Below are positions 35,922-48,096 of a stretch of 64,000 nucleotides of DNA, in pieces. The stretch covers positions 748,719,632 to 748,783,631 of the forward strand of contig CM057340.1 in the NCBI GenBank assembly GCA_030015575.1, written 5' to 3'. Position 1 is the stretch's first letter, and each line of letters starts with the position of its first letter. A program made the translations under genes and the position numbers. This DNA is from Agapanthus africanus (taxonomy: Eukaryota; Streptophyta; Magnoliopsida; Asparagales; Amaryllidaceae). The notes below the pieces were generated by a model that made no database searches, had not been told where the DNA came from, and saw only the letters and a list, made by a program, of their open reading frames with translations.

Positions 35922-38900
35922 ATCTTCCCCCCTTAAAGAAATTCGGTCCTCGAATTTAAATTTAAATTTAAATTTAAACTCCCAAATGCTAAAAGATTGC
36001 AATAAACAGCTAAATCAACGGGGCTCCGAAATAACGGAAGAAACAAAAAACCACAGCGCATCCTGCGCGCCGGAAAAATGAGTACTAAACTCAAAACCGA
36101 TCTCCGTCAAGCGTCACGCAAATCATCAGATTTGCACGCATATCATCGGAGTCACAATGGAGATACAGATCTCGAAATCCGCTACTGAAATCCAATATAC
36201 ATGAAGCAAATACTATAATGCACATATATATAGTACGCATCCTTGAAAAAGCTCTAAATACCGAATAAATCATATGCAAAATCCTTTCTGAATTGACGCG
36301 TAATGCGTAACTCACGGCACAAGTGGCGGACACTCATTGTTAAAGTAATAATATACTAGCATACATGTTTTGCCAAAATATGCGTCCCGCCTTTTTGAAA
36401 CATCCCAAAAGGTTTATTTGTAAACGTTCGTGTCACTCGCAGACACGTAAGAAATAGCGAGATTATAGCTCCTTTATGAAAAGCTCTTGGTAAACTTTTT
36501 ATACATGCAAAGTACACAGGTACCGTCCTCGGATCAGTCCTGTTAGGGTACTATAAAGTATAGGGCCTCATCATGAAAACAAAGTGCTCAAAAGCAAAAT
36601 CAGCCTCAAAAGGTGTATCCAACAATCATGTGCATCTGGTGCGCACGGAAATCAAATCCAAATACAAGTGCCAATATGCACGAAAGTAAAACTAAGTGCA
36701 ACTGGTATGCACAAAAGCATCTGTCCAGTGCAACAGGTGTGCACGACAACAACATCTAGTGCATCTATAGTGCATGAAAATCTCAACTAGTGCAATTGTC
36801 ATGTACGAATGAAAATCCCAATCGAGTGCATCCGGTGTGCACAAATACAATCTGAATCAAGTGCATCCCAAATGCACGAATAAAAATCTAAATCAAGCGC
36901 CTAATATGCGCAAAATCCGACCCAAGCGCGTCAGGTCCGTAATAAGCATAAAGTGTAGTAGCATGCACGAAAACGAACATCAAGTATGCACGCGCACGAA
37001 AACACAAATCCGGTAAAATGAATGTTCAAAGGTATAAATCGAGTGCAACCAATGCACGAAATAACAATCCTGTGTATCCAGTGCACGAAATATCAAATCC
37101 TGTGCATCCCGTGCACGAAATATCATCAATAACTCAAATGCGTATGAAAACCACACGAGCGTACCAAGGTGTATAAAAATCATAAAAGTATACAACTGCG
37201 TGCACAAAACACGTATCAATGCACTGCGAGCACATATGAGCTATACCGAGTGCTAAAATCAAATCGAGTGCGTACCACACGCACATATCAAATCCACTGT
37301 ATGAAATCCACGAAATCATAAACATGTGCAGTTAAGGCACAAAATCAATATCAAGTGCAAATAGATATGCACAAATCACGAACCAATACAACAGTGTGTA
37401 AAACGTATATCCAGTGCAACAACTATGCACAAAATGTAAATACCCAGTAGGTGCAGCCATGGTGCACAAAATATCATGAAACATAAAATCCAAGCGATAT
37501 AAGCGTGATATTCGGATCACAATGCAAATCGCAACAAATGACATTGAGGTACTCCTCCTACAATGTCGAAGAAAAAGTTGGTGCGCCCAAACTGGCAGAG
37601 CAAGAACATCCGCTCGCCTCCTGCCAACGGTCTGGCGTCCTCTGTCTCTGGGTCCTCAGAATACACGTAACACATCTGATCCTCGGTGCAAATCTTATTG
37701 CAGCAGTGTCATGGAAGGAACCGGCTCAAGGTCTCTTCCGATCTCGCCTACACCGAACTATACGGAGGCTGGTACTCTTACATAATTTTTCTCGTTCTCT
37801 GGAGATCTGCGTTCTCAGCACAACTTTTCCTCGGAAACTGGCCGTATCTCAACGCCTCTTTACACATCCGATCTCTAATCTCAACGGGGAGTAACAACAG
37901 CTCGTTAACGTCTCGTACGAACCTCTTGCTCCACTCGTCTTCATTATCGTCCACTTGACATCACATCATGCTATCTGCGTACCGCAAATGTTCTCGGCTA
38001 TAGTCAATCCGGAGTCTCTCACACGGACTCGAACTTTGAACACGGTATCTTCATCACTCTATCGAAGATATCTAGCCGAACACGTCCTAGGGAACCCATC
38101 CCAACAATCGAAGGAATACTCAATATTCATCCGTTCTCGATCAACTCACAACACACCTGGATGAGGTCCTCTATCCGAAGCTGGTCTTGTTGCCGATCTC
38201 CTATCACAGGATATCCGGACGGTGTTAAACTTTTCGATCGAGTTATCAAATATCCTAAAATTTTCCGAGAGCTCAACATCTGAGCACGGTTTAAGAATAT
38301 TCGGTATATGCCACAGTATCTATGGACCGACCGTAGATGGGCAGACCCAAGCCTCTCTGATGGCACCGCTAAACTGTCGCAAACCCTAAGGTTCAAAATC
38401 GGTTTCATAGTCATCACGTCGAGTTAGGGTTTAATTCTTCTAGAGGGTCCACAGAAGCACTTGCATGTACTTCCGAATACTTTAAACTTGGAAAAATTGG
38501 TTTTCTGAAATTCATTCGAACCATTCAACTCCGCCCAGATGACATGTGAACACCCTTCGTCCGCATGCTAAACAATACCCCCAATCCTCAAGGATAGACG
38601 ATACATCAACGGTCATCTCTAGGTCGGTCTACTCTAGACCTGAGTAAGACTCTCTTCACTGGCAATCTTCAACTCAACTGGGCCTGCGTCGGCGCATCAA
38701 TCAGATGATTCACCTTCGTATCACAACTCAGGATAGACTAGCTATCACCTGTCGCCTTTCTTCCTGAAAGCTCCAGCGATCTCAGCTCGAAAGCTCTGGA
38801 AGCAACATCACATCAATCTTAGCAACAACTGGGTCATTTGTCTGTACGGTAGACGACATCACAACTCTGAGGTATGCCGTACCTCAACAGTCCTCTCACA

Positions 38901-39448
38901 GCAGCCAGCCTCTAACAATGGCCTGATCATCCGGTACACAACCGCACACTCATCTCATACGAGGGGTCACAACAATACAACACTACATCGATACGTTCCC
39001 ATGTCACCAGAAAACACGATGGTCAGTCCTCGTCCATGACGAGCTCACCCTGACCGCATCACTAGCAGCAGCTCAATCTGCGCTCAAACCATGGTGACAG
39101 GAACCTCAATCAAGTATCGACGAAAAGATCAAAGGGCTATAAGGAGTCAACAGATCCCAAAATGGATACATGATCATAAGGAGGAGTAAAATCACTGAGA
39201 GTATGATCATGGAAGCGAATAAAATCAAGTATCTCAATGGATGTAAAATCAAAGGAACGAAGAGAATCACTAGTCTCAAGATATGTACATCCTTAGGTCA
39301 CTTAAGTGGAGTATCATATCGTAAATATGCCACGGAACATACGTACGGTACGTCACTCTACTCAAGCTACCTACTCCATCAATCAGGGTCAGCCTATGAA
39401 ACGAAAGCTCGGGTCTAACACCCCCTTGTTCAAGTCTAAGTTCCGTAA
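35922..39448 (-). other. Internal region 2 of the tandem element, right end lost
   Basis: Colinear with internal region 1, including the polypurine tract and the GTGCA array. It stops at TTCCGTAA (39448), where internal region 1 continues about 70 bp further to its PBS. From 39449 the sequence is chromovirus pol in the opposite orientation. Confidence 0.78.
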
Positions 39449-41411
39449 ATGCACGTGTTTAATTATCTTGTGTCTCTTGGGGAATGTCAGTTCAGAGAAC
39501 GAAGTTCTAAAAACAACTTTAGGAAACGATATGTGTCCAGTGGTCGTTTGCAGTCGAGAATTCTATGCAGACTTCAAGGTGTTGGACATACCGAATTTCG
39601 ACATAGTCTTGGGAATGGACTGGCTGGGAACTTTTTTTGCTACCATCGACTGTCGCTAAAAGAGGATAGTGTTTGAAATACCAGATCACCCAGTGTTCTA
39701 CTTCAAAATCGGAGACCGGACCTTGGAGCCTAGCATCTATAGAGCAAAACCAAAGAAGGCAGTGGTTGCAGCGTTGCAAGTGAAAGGATCGAAACCCGAG
39801 GTAGTTCGAGAGTTCGAAGATGTATTCTCGGAAGATATATCAGGTTTGCCTCCCGATCGAGCTCTTGAATTCAGTATCGATTTACAACCCGGCGCACAAC
39901 CAGTAATAAAAGATCCGTGTAGATTAAGTCCGGAGGGATTAAAGGATATCCATATTCAGTTGGACGAGCTATTAAAGAAGGGTTAGATCCGACCCAGTAC
40001 TTCAAGTTGGGGATCTCCGGTGTTACTTGTGAAGAAGAAGGAAGGTTCTTACATGATATGTGTGGATTGTCGAGCTTTAAACGAAGTGAAAATTAAGAAT
40101 AAGTATCCACTACTGTGCATCGATGACCTTTTCGATCAGTTAAGTGGATCTTGTGTCTTTTCAAAACTAAATCTTCGTTCGAGTTACCATCAGGTGAAGG
40201 TCAAGAAGTCCGACATTCCAAAGACGGCATTTAGAACTCGTTATGGCCATTATGAATATCTCGTAATGCCATTTGAAGTGACCAATGCACTTGTCATCTT
40301 TATGAACCTGATGAACCAAGTTTTCCGAGAGTACTTAGACAGATTTATTGTTATCTTCATCGACGACATCCTGGTGTATTCAAAGAATCGGAAAGAACGC
40401 GCCGAGAACTTACGGATTGTCCTGGAGACATTACGACAACATCCGCTCTACGCAAAATACAGCAAGTGTGAATTTTGGTTAGATCAAGTCGGATTTCTCG
40501 GACATATTATTTCAGGCGAATGAATATTTGTAGATCCAGTTAAGATGTCAGCTGTCAGCGAGTGGCCGACACTAAAGACGGTGAAAGATATAAGAAGTTT
40601 GTTGGGCTTAGCAGGATACTACAGACGATTCATTGAAGGATTCTCAAAAATCGCAGCACCCCTAACCAAGCTCACATGTAAAGATGAAGCATTCGTGTGG
40701 TCAGAAGCATGCGAAAAGGCTTTTGTAGAACTCAAGTCGAGGTTAACCTCTGCATCTATTCTTATAATACCGGATCAATCAGGCGGATTCATTGTGCATT
40801 GTGATGCATCCGGTAAAGAATTAGGATGTGTTCTACACCATCATGGAAAGGTTTTAGCTTTTGCATCAAGACAACTAAAGATTCATGAGCGCGACTATCC
40901 AATACATGATCTGGAGTGGATATATACACTGACCACAAAAGTCTTAAGTATGTATTTACTCAGAAGGTACTCAACATGCGGCAAAAAAGATGGCTAGAAC
41001 TCATGGCGGACTTCGACGTCAACCTACAGTATCATCCTGGGAAGGTGAATGTAGTTCCTGATGCACTTAGTCCCCGACATTAGCAATGAACCTCACCACT
41101 CAGTGGAGACTACGACAAGAATTTCATGGATTGGAGATTGAAGTAGTAGTGCCAGATAACGCTTCATTTTTGATGAACTTACAAGTCCAGTCCACTCTTG
41201 TCAATCAGATCAAGACAGCTCAAGCAAATTATGCCAAGCTACAAAAGATCCGAGAACAAGTAGAAAGTGGACTACGAACTGACTTCATGATCCAGGAAAA
41301 TGGATCCTTGCAATTTGGAAGCCGTTTATATGTACCAATCGGCTCTGTTCGAGAAGAATTGATGAAAGAATCTCACAGCTCTCCGTATTCGGTACACCCC
41401 GATGGTACGAA
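39449..41411 (+). pseudogene. Chromovirus (Tekay/Del type) pol relic: protease end to integrase start
   Basis: In one main frame: the protease C-terminal part (ILGMDW box at about 39609), reverse transcriptase (about 39950-40530) with catalytic FIDD at about 40360, then RNase H (about 40790-41010) and the integrase zinc-binding region up to HPDGT. Stops occur at 39657, 39984 and 40521. RNase H has lost about 22 residues after HDLEW, with a frameshift near 40917. Gag, most of protease and the 5' LTR are missing, cut at 39449. At 41409-41412 the frame is broken by the insertion that begins TGTCACGCC. The rest of integrase lies at 45905-47064. Confidence 0.88.
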
Positions 41412-42557
41412 TGTCACGCCCCGCTTCACAGAGTGCGCGAACTACGGCACGTGACAGAGCCAACCAAGCTACCTATGGATAAGAATCATCCCTCCATAGT
41501 CACATTACGGCTGTCTATAGGATATCAAGAACAGTAAAATATAAAATCTATCTAGTACATGTCCATTTGACACAATAAAAAGAGTCAAGAAAATGTATAA
41601 GGGGAAATGATTCAATATCCAATAAACAACATCCGAAAATACGTCCCAATATGGGCTCACATCAAGAAATAAAGCTGCGGAAAATAAATAAACTAAACAT
41701 CTTTAAACAACACATGTTTAATTCCTCACTGCTTGGCTTGACAGGTAAAGTACTCCTGTTCAGCCTGCGATAAAGATAATGAAACTGGGCCATGCAAAAC
41801 TCAGATGTCAGTGCGTCATAATATCAAAATAGCAGTAATAACCAGGATGTAACGATATAGGTAAACATGAATATAAATAAATAATATAGATATAATCGTG
41901 AGGTATGTGTATGTAAGTGATGTGTGATGTGTAACCTAAAACTGTGCTTCTAGTTATCTATTCTAAAAGTCTTTGAAATAAATTAATGTAATCTTCATCA
42001 TAACCCAATAGTCTATGCCCCATTCATTCCCCATGGGACCACGATAACAAGATTTATTCCGTAACGCCCTGAAAAACGGCAAACAGGATTATTCCGTAAC
42101 GCCCGGAAAAATGGTAAACAGGATTATTCTGTAACGCCCAAAAAAACGGAAAACATGTAATAATAGCCTTTTGAGTTACGTTTCGGTTACATTTTTTATT
42201 TCCTTTTTACCCTCAGGTTAGTGTTCAAGTCAGGTATTGCCAATATAGATCTAATGCCAACACAGGATCAAGCAGGTACAGGTTTTCGTCTATGCAGACA
42301 ACAAGTAACGTCCGTCAGGACGACAAGTCAGGATTGTTGGTATTAGTAACTAGATCCAAGTAATGAGTCAAGTAGTGTGTCGTGAACATGTCATGTGATG
42401 CATATATATCAGATAGATATCCAAATGTGAAACTGTAACGAATATCTAAATACGGTAAGCACGACAGATATCAGGATGCATATGTATCTATCTGTAATAA
42501 CCTGTATACGTATTCATGCCTGTGTATGATACAACTAGATAGCATGTTGCACTGATA
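41412..42557. repeat. LTR-like segment starting TGTCACG
   Basis: The start resembles the reversed end (CGTGACA) of chromovirus LTRs such as 25193 here, so it is probably the end of a minus-sense LTR. It contains a three-copy tandem of about 44 bp at 42055-42160 (ATTCCGTAACGCCC words). No partner LTR was found. Confidence 0.45.
42056..42160. repeat. Tandem repeat, about 44 bp x 3 (imperfect)
   Basis: Three units each containing ATT-C-GTAACGCCC and a following AAAC-GG-AAACA block. Point differences between units. Confidence 0.65.
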
Positions 42558-45500
42558 TAGAAGTAATATGATATAATTAGGTTCCAGCATGCAACTAGAT
42601 ATGCGATTGTCAGTACGGACACGAACGGATATCGAAAAATGGTAAAACTATAATGTTTGATGCATAATTAAAACACATGTAATATTTTTATTCATAAGGA
42701 TATAAATATATTAACATAGCATGTTGCAAGATAAACTTGCCTGATCGGATCTCACGACGAGGTATTTATGTCACATTCGACGTCGGATAAACATCGCGAT
42801 GCAACCACGCGCGCACAGGACTGGACTTGGCTAATCAATGACATGACTACGCTGGACAACGACAATGACTTGATCGTCCGGATCGTCGGCGACGTGCGCG
42901 GCTCTGGCGACGGCCAAGAAAGCAAGAAAAAGAGAAATAAAGAAAAAAGAAGAAGGAGAAGAAGAGGGATTAGGGTGTTTGGCTGCTGGTGATCGAGCTC
43001 TGGGTGCTGAGGACAAAGAATGGGTGACGGCGACTGATTGATTGTGAAAAAGTGTTTGTAGAATAACCGCAATCAATAACGGTATCGCTTGTAGCTAGCC
43101 GAGATGAGTACGGGTCGTCCGCAGGGATGCGTGGAAATTTTAATCTTACTTTAGACGAGTTGAATAAAATAAAAGAAGAAAGGTGAATAGTTTATTTAAG
43201 ATCTAAATTAATTACGGATGTAAATTATATAAGAAAAAAGGCTTGTAGGGTTCGTTAAGATTTAGTAGTCATGGATGATTAATTAAAAATTACTCCTTTT
43301 ATCTTTTAATAGATTTAAAACTAGATCTATGGTGATGCATGTAGATTTAGGGTTTTCGGAGGGAATAGGGTTCCCACTCTTAACCCCTATCTTTACATAG
43401 ATCTCCGTTCATGTCTAGCCTTTACCAAAATAATTGTTAATCTAATCTCAAATCGCGGTCGTGGCTACCAATGAATTGATAGCACCCCCGATTAGGATGT
43501 TAACAATTCTTTTGATAAAGTTTATAAACTTTATAGGACGTAAAAAGAGTTAAAAGATTTTAATCATCCATTGATCTACCCTAATCTTACGAACCCTAAT
43601 AAGCGGAGAATTACTCGCGCATGTTGGGAATAGAAGAAGAAAGGATAGTTAAAGAAATCATAATGCAGAAATAATACAGAAAATAAATAATTAAACAAAA
43701 TGATCTATCTTTATTAATCAACTTCACAAGTACAAATCCTACGAATATAGATTACAAGAGGAAGAAGTTTCTCTCGATCTCTGCCCCGTAGGAAGTAGAT
43801 GCTCCGTCGATTTTCACGTCGCCCTATCACGTCGAATCGTGGACCTGTCATGGATTACTTATTCTTTGACGGTGATTTGCTTTGTGGTAAAGGTGATGCC
43901 CTCTAAGTTTAGCCCTCGGTCCTTTATATAGCTCTCAAATCAGAAAACCAAGTTACCTAATATGGTGATTGCCTAATATGGTGATTTCCATGCCTGGATT
44001 CTGAGTCTCTGTCAGTATTGATTTTATGATTTTGGCAGATTTTTTATCCTGACATCTTGAACATCTTGATCTCTTGACTTGAGCTAAATATTGCACAAAA
44101 TCTCCATAAATAATGTTAGTAATATTATTAAATTAAAGAGAGTATCTTAATTACTTTATATGGTAATACATCTTTAAGAAACTGATTAAGAATATTTAAT
44201 ATGCTTTTCACTTTATATGGTAATAAATCTTTAAAAAACATGATTAAGAATATTTGATATGCTATGCATCTTTTAATTACTAAAATATTATGCATATATT
44301 TTGAAATATTATTCTAACCATTTGTATGATATTATATCTTTTAAGAATTGTGATTAGAATATTTGATATGATATGCATATTTTCAATTACCAAAATATTA
44401 TATAAATATAAAATGCATATATTTTCCTTTATAATATTAATTATAATATATAAACATATGGTAAATAGTATTTTGCAGATAAATCCAAATATTTTCTATA
44501 TTTATAATAAACACCTTTAAATATTTAAGAAATGTAAGGAAAATAATCATACCAAAGTGCAATATTCTCAACTGAACAGCGACGATGGGTAGCCGTCGGC
44601 GATGGGTTGGGTTTCTGCAGTGGTCGCCGGAGGTTTGCAGGGATTTTGGGTCATGGGTTCTGGCGGTGAAGGAGAGAGGGATGAGAGGAAGTGATGGAGG
44701 TGGTGTGGTGATGAGGGTGACGGGGTAAGGTCGACGAGGAGGTCGGCGGCGAAGGCATGCGGTTCTTGGGTTGCAGGGGTTTGGTCGTGGGTTGCGGATT
44801 CTTGGGTGAAGGCTCAGGAAGAGGGAGAAGTGGAAGAGGTGGAGGAGGTCAAGTAGACGAGGTTGTGATAAAGATAAGGTTAGGAGGTCAGCAGCGAAGG
44901 CAAAGCGCAGGTTAGGGCTAGGGCTTCGTCATGAGAGAAAGAAGAAGAACAGAGAAATAGAGGAAGAGAGATGAGGGGTTGTTAAATTATTGGGGTTAAT
45001 TAATTAATATATGCATGTATCTCTCTTCCTCTATTTCTCCGTTCTTCTTATTTCTCTCGCGATGAAACCCTAACCCTAACCTTAACCCATGCTTCGCCTT
45101 CGCCGCCGACTTCCCAACCTCATCTTTATCACAACCTCGTCTACTCGACCTTCTCCACCTCCTCCACTTCTCCCTCTTCCCAAGCCCTCACCCAAGAACC
45201 CTCAACCCATGACCAAACCCCTGCAACCCAAGAACCGCCCGCCTTCGCCGCCGACCTCCTCATCGACCTTACCCCTCGTCATCCTCATCACCACACCACC
45301 TCCATCACCTCCTCTCATCCCTCTCTCCTTCACCACTAGAACCCACGACCCAAAATCCCCGCAAACCCCCAGCGACCACTGCAGAAACCCAACCCATCGT
45401 TGTTACCCATCGCCGACGGCTACCCATCGTCGCCGTCACCCATCTTCTGTCCTCAGCACCCAGAGCTCGATCACCAGCAGCCAAACACCCCAATCCCTCT

Positions 45501-45905
45501 TCTTCTCCTTCTTCTCTTTTCTTTCTTTATATTTTTCTTGCTTTCTTGGCCGTCGCCGGAGCCGCGCACGTCACCGACGATCCGGACAACCCAGTCATTA
45601 TCGTTGTCCAGCGTAGTCACGTCATTGATTAGCCAAGTCCAGTCCTGTGCGTGCGTAGTTGCATCGCAACGTTTATTCGACGTTGAACGTGACGTGCATA
45701 TCCCATTGTGAGATCCGATCAGGCAAGTTTATCTTGCAAGATGCTATGCTAATATATTTATATCCTTATGAATAAAAATAATACATGTGTTTTAATTATG
45801 CATCAAACATTATAGTTTTACCGTTTTTCGATATCCGTTCGTGTCCATACTGACAATCACATATCTAGTTGCATGCCGAAACCTAATTATATCATATTAC
45901 TTCTA
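42558..45905. repeat. Large imperfect palindrome, about 0.87-kb arms
   Basis: The left arm is 42558-43034 plus 44584-44975 and the right arm is about 45020-45905. They are reverse complements with scattered mismatches, around a spacer of about 45 bp near 45000. The left arm is interrupted by the solo LTR at 43035-44578. GC-rich codon-like stretches lie in both arms, so frames of up to 175 codons appear on both strands, rich in P, S and T. I regard them as incidental. Confidence 0.82.
43030..44583 (-). mobile_element. Athila-like solo LTR with GCGAC target duplication
   Basis: The LTR itself is 43035-44578 (1544 bp). On the minus strand it starts TGTTCAGTTGAG and ends CACAATCAATCA. GCGAC flanks it at 43030-43034 and 44579-44583. 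Near its end it shares GCGGACGACCCGTACTCA and GGCTAGCTAC with the Athila LTR at 8359, so it belongs to a related Athila family. It lies only in the left palindrome arm, so it inserted after the palindrome formed. Confidence 0.88.
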
Positions 45906-47064
45906 CCGTTACCAATCCCAGAATGGAAATGGCAGCACATTACCATGGACTTCATGACTGCTCTCCCTCGCAGCACGAAAGGTAACGACGCAATTTGGCT
46001 TATTGTGGATCGACTCACCAAGTCGGCTCACTTTATTCCATTCAGAGTTGGCCAGTTAACCGAGACATTAGCAAGGAAGTACGTGGAGGTGAGTAAAAAT
46101 CTAAAGTAAGATTTAACCCTTCAAGATATACCATACTTGTCTTGATACCCATAAACTCATGCAGGAGATCGTGAGATTACATGGGGTACCTATCTGCATC
46201 GTCTCCGATCGTGATACGAGATTCCGATCACAATTTTAGCAGAGTCTGCAAGCTAGCCTGGGAATGAGTATGAATTTCAGCATGGCTTATCATCCACAAA
46301 CAGGCAGACAGTCCGAGCGAACAATTCAGATTCTGGAAGACATGCTGAGAGCCTGTATGTTAGACTTCAGAGGTTCGTGGAAAGATCACCTACACCTAGT
46401 GGAGTTTTCATATAACAACAGCTACCAGGCAAGCATTGGAATGGCATCTTTTGCAGAACTCTACGGACGAAAATATTGTTCCTCGCTGAGTAGGGACGAC
46501 GTTGGAGATCGTGAACTCCTTGGACCAGAGATGATCGTAGCAATTGTATATGTGGTTCGCACGATCAGGGAAAGGATGCGCATAGCCCAAGATCGACAGA
46601 AACATTGGGCAGATGCAAAGCGTCGACAGCTAGAGTTCCAACCATGAGAGCATGTATTCCTGAAGATCTCTCCAAATAGAGGATTGATCCGTTTTGAAAA
46701 GCGGGGTAAATTAAGTCCAAGGTACATAGGACCGTTCGACATACTCGAACGAGTTGGAGAAGTGGCGTATCGCTTGGCACTACCACCCTCATTGGAAGGA
46801 GTGCACAACGTATTCCATAAATCCCAGCTAAGATGATATATGGGCGACCCCAGTCATATACTTGATCACTTAGAGCACACGGTACAAACTGACTTGACCT
46901 GCGAGCAACAACCCGTTGAGATCCTGGACCGAAAAGTGAAGTCATTGCGGAACAAGGAGGTAAACTTGGTCCGGGTGATGTGGGGAAAAGACTTGCCAGG
47001 AGAATCGACATGGGAGCGAGAAGACGATATGCGTACACGATACCCTCAGCTATTCGAAAATTAG
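45905..47064 (+). pseudogene. Chromovirus integrase C-terminal part with chromodomain-like end
   Basis: Continues the pol relic from PLPIPEWKW through the integrase core (…WLIVDRLTKSAHF, first Asp in TMDF; SDRDTRF with the second Asp; QSERTIQ with the catalytic Glu). Then follow the GPF/Y-type region (PRYIGPFDILERVGEVAYRL, about 46720-46780) and a chromodomain-like tail (VEILDRKVKSLRN to the end). A 76-bp insert with intron-like ends sits at 46089-46164. Stops are at 46218 (where tryptophan is usual), 46645 and 46837; the frame otherwise holds to 47064. It could not make integrase as it stands. Confidence 0.86.
46089..46164 (+). other. Intron-like insert in the integrase frame
   Basis: GTGAGTAAAA at the left and CTCATGCAG at the right. 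It falls exactly between the codons of …KYVE and EIVRLHG…, which are contiguous in ordinary chromovirus integrases. The length is 76 bp, near the lower limit for plant introns, AT-rich, with a TTTAAC branch-like word. Confidence 0.6.
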
Positions 47065-47098
47065 TCCTTTATGTAAATTTCAATGATGAAATTTTTAT

Positions 47099-47111
47099 AA
47101 GGAGGGTAGAA
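47099..47111 (+). other. Polypurine tract of the chromovirus relic
   Basis: AAGGAGGGTAGAA directly before TGTAATGACTC, which has the form of a Tekay-like LTR start. Confidence 0.75.
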
Positions 47112-47273
47112 TGTAATGACTCTGAATTTCCTGCACAAAAATTTCTTGTTATTGTGCAGAAAAGGGTATTACAGCCTGTGTAAGAGTTATAGGTTAAATT
47201 TGTTCAATAAAAACAAGAAGCAACTTGTAGCTCACTGGTAAAACCTCTACACTGCTGCGACACTGAAAGTCGA
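47112..47273 (+). repeat. Start of the chromovirus 3' LTR, truncated
   Basis: Begins TGTAATGACTCTG after the polypurine tract and is cut by repeat copy B at about 47274. It is a different family from the tandem-array LTRs (TGTAACATTTC). A tRNA box-A-like word (TAGCTCACTGG) near 47228 has no convincing box B. Confidence 0.7.
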
Positions 47274-48030
47274 CCTTAGCACCACCATGAGGTTCTAGTA
47301 GCATCAAGCATGCCAAATTCAAATTTTATTAGGTGCTAAGCTAGACTAACAAGATATTTACTAGATTATTAGGGTTTGCCTTTATGATGTGATGAACTAA
47401 AGATAAGAAAAGAGCATACAACCTTTGTAGTTTGAGTCCTTCTCTTCAATAGCTCTGGGTTGAAGTCCACGCGACTCTACTAGACTCCTCTTCGAGTTGA
47501 ACGAACTCCTACGTGATCTTTGCGTCAAAGAAGATCCACCCGAAATCCACAAGCTCAAGCTAACCCTTCACTAATCTTATTAGTGAAGGAAACACTCCAC
47601 ATCAAATTGCTAATCTAATGTGAGATGGTGAAGTAGGGGTTTATTTTGCTCACTAGGGTTTTCACAAGTTCAATGATTCACATCACATGTGAGGGTTTGA
47701 ACTTAGAAGTGGGGTGAAGAAAATTGTAAATAGCAAGAGGAACCAAGAGCTCAATAAAAATGGCTAAGGCATGAAGAATGAAAATGATGAGAGTAAACTC
47801 AAAATGGCTCTCTCTTTCCTCACTTATTCAAGTATGGAATAAAATTGCAATTCTAAATTGCAACCATGCTTGAATAGCGAGTCAAGACTAATATACAAAT
47901 AATAAAACCCATGCCTTGCCTATTCCACAAATATCTCCACAATTTACAACTCATTTTTCTATTTTCTCAAAATAGAAAAACATGTCATGCTTCATATAAT
48001 AATATATATATTTATATATATCAAATATAC

Positions 48031-48096
<66 letters not shown>

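Larger units (their letters stand above)
25193..39448 (-). mobile_element. Tandem array of a non-coding Tekay-like element (LTR-internal-LTR-internal)
   Basis: On the minus strand the order from the right is internal-2 (39448-35922), LTR (35921-33015), PBS and internal-1 (33014-29400), LTR (29399-25193). The two LTR-plus-internal units are direct repeats, alignable almost throughout, except for a 1.3-kb deletion in the right LTR and a missing last stretch (about 110 bp including the PBS) in internal-2. LTR ends TGTAACA…CGTGACA, an initiator-Met PBS and a polypurine tract are all present. The internal parts carry no gag or pol in any frame, so the element depended on proteins from another chromovirus. 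Confidence 0.82.
41412..45905. mobile_element. Composite insertion inside chromovirus integrase
   Basis: Begins TGTCACGCCCCGC at 41412 and ends where integrase resumes at about 45905. About 50 integrase residues are missing across the site and no target duplication is visible, so this is not a clean transposition footprint. It consists of an LTR-like left part, a large palindrome and, in the left arm, an Athila-like solo LTR. Confidence 0.6.

Noticed and set aside
45065..45087. Interstitial telomere repeat (CCCTAA words)
   Set aside because: Only two to three imperfect units; similar words occur by chance in plant leaders and at about 9715 and 28690.
45089..45616. 175-codon Pro/Ser/Thr-rich plus-strand frame in the palindrome
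   Set aside because: Because of the palindrome the same bases also give long frames on the other strand, and the composition follows a pyrimidine-rich tract. Capture of a host gene fragment cannot be excluded but has no support.
47221..47280. tRNA-like or SINE-like sequence (TAGCTCACTGG)
   Set aside because: A box-A match exists but there is no good box B, cloverleaf or poly-A/T tail.
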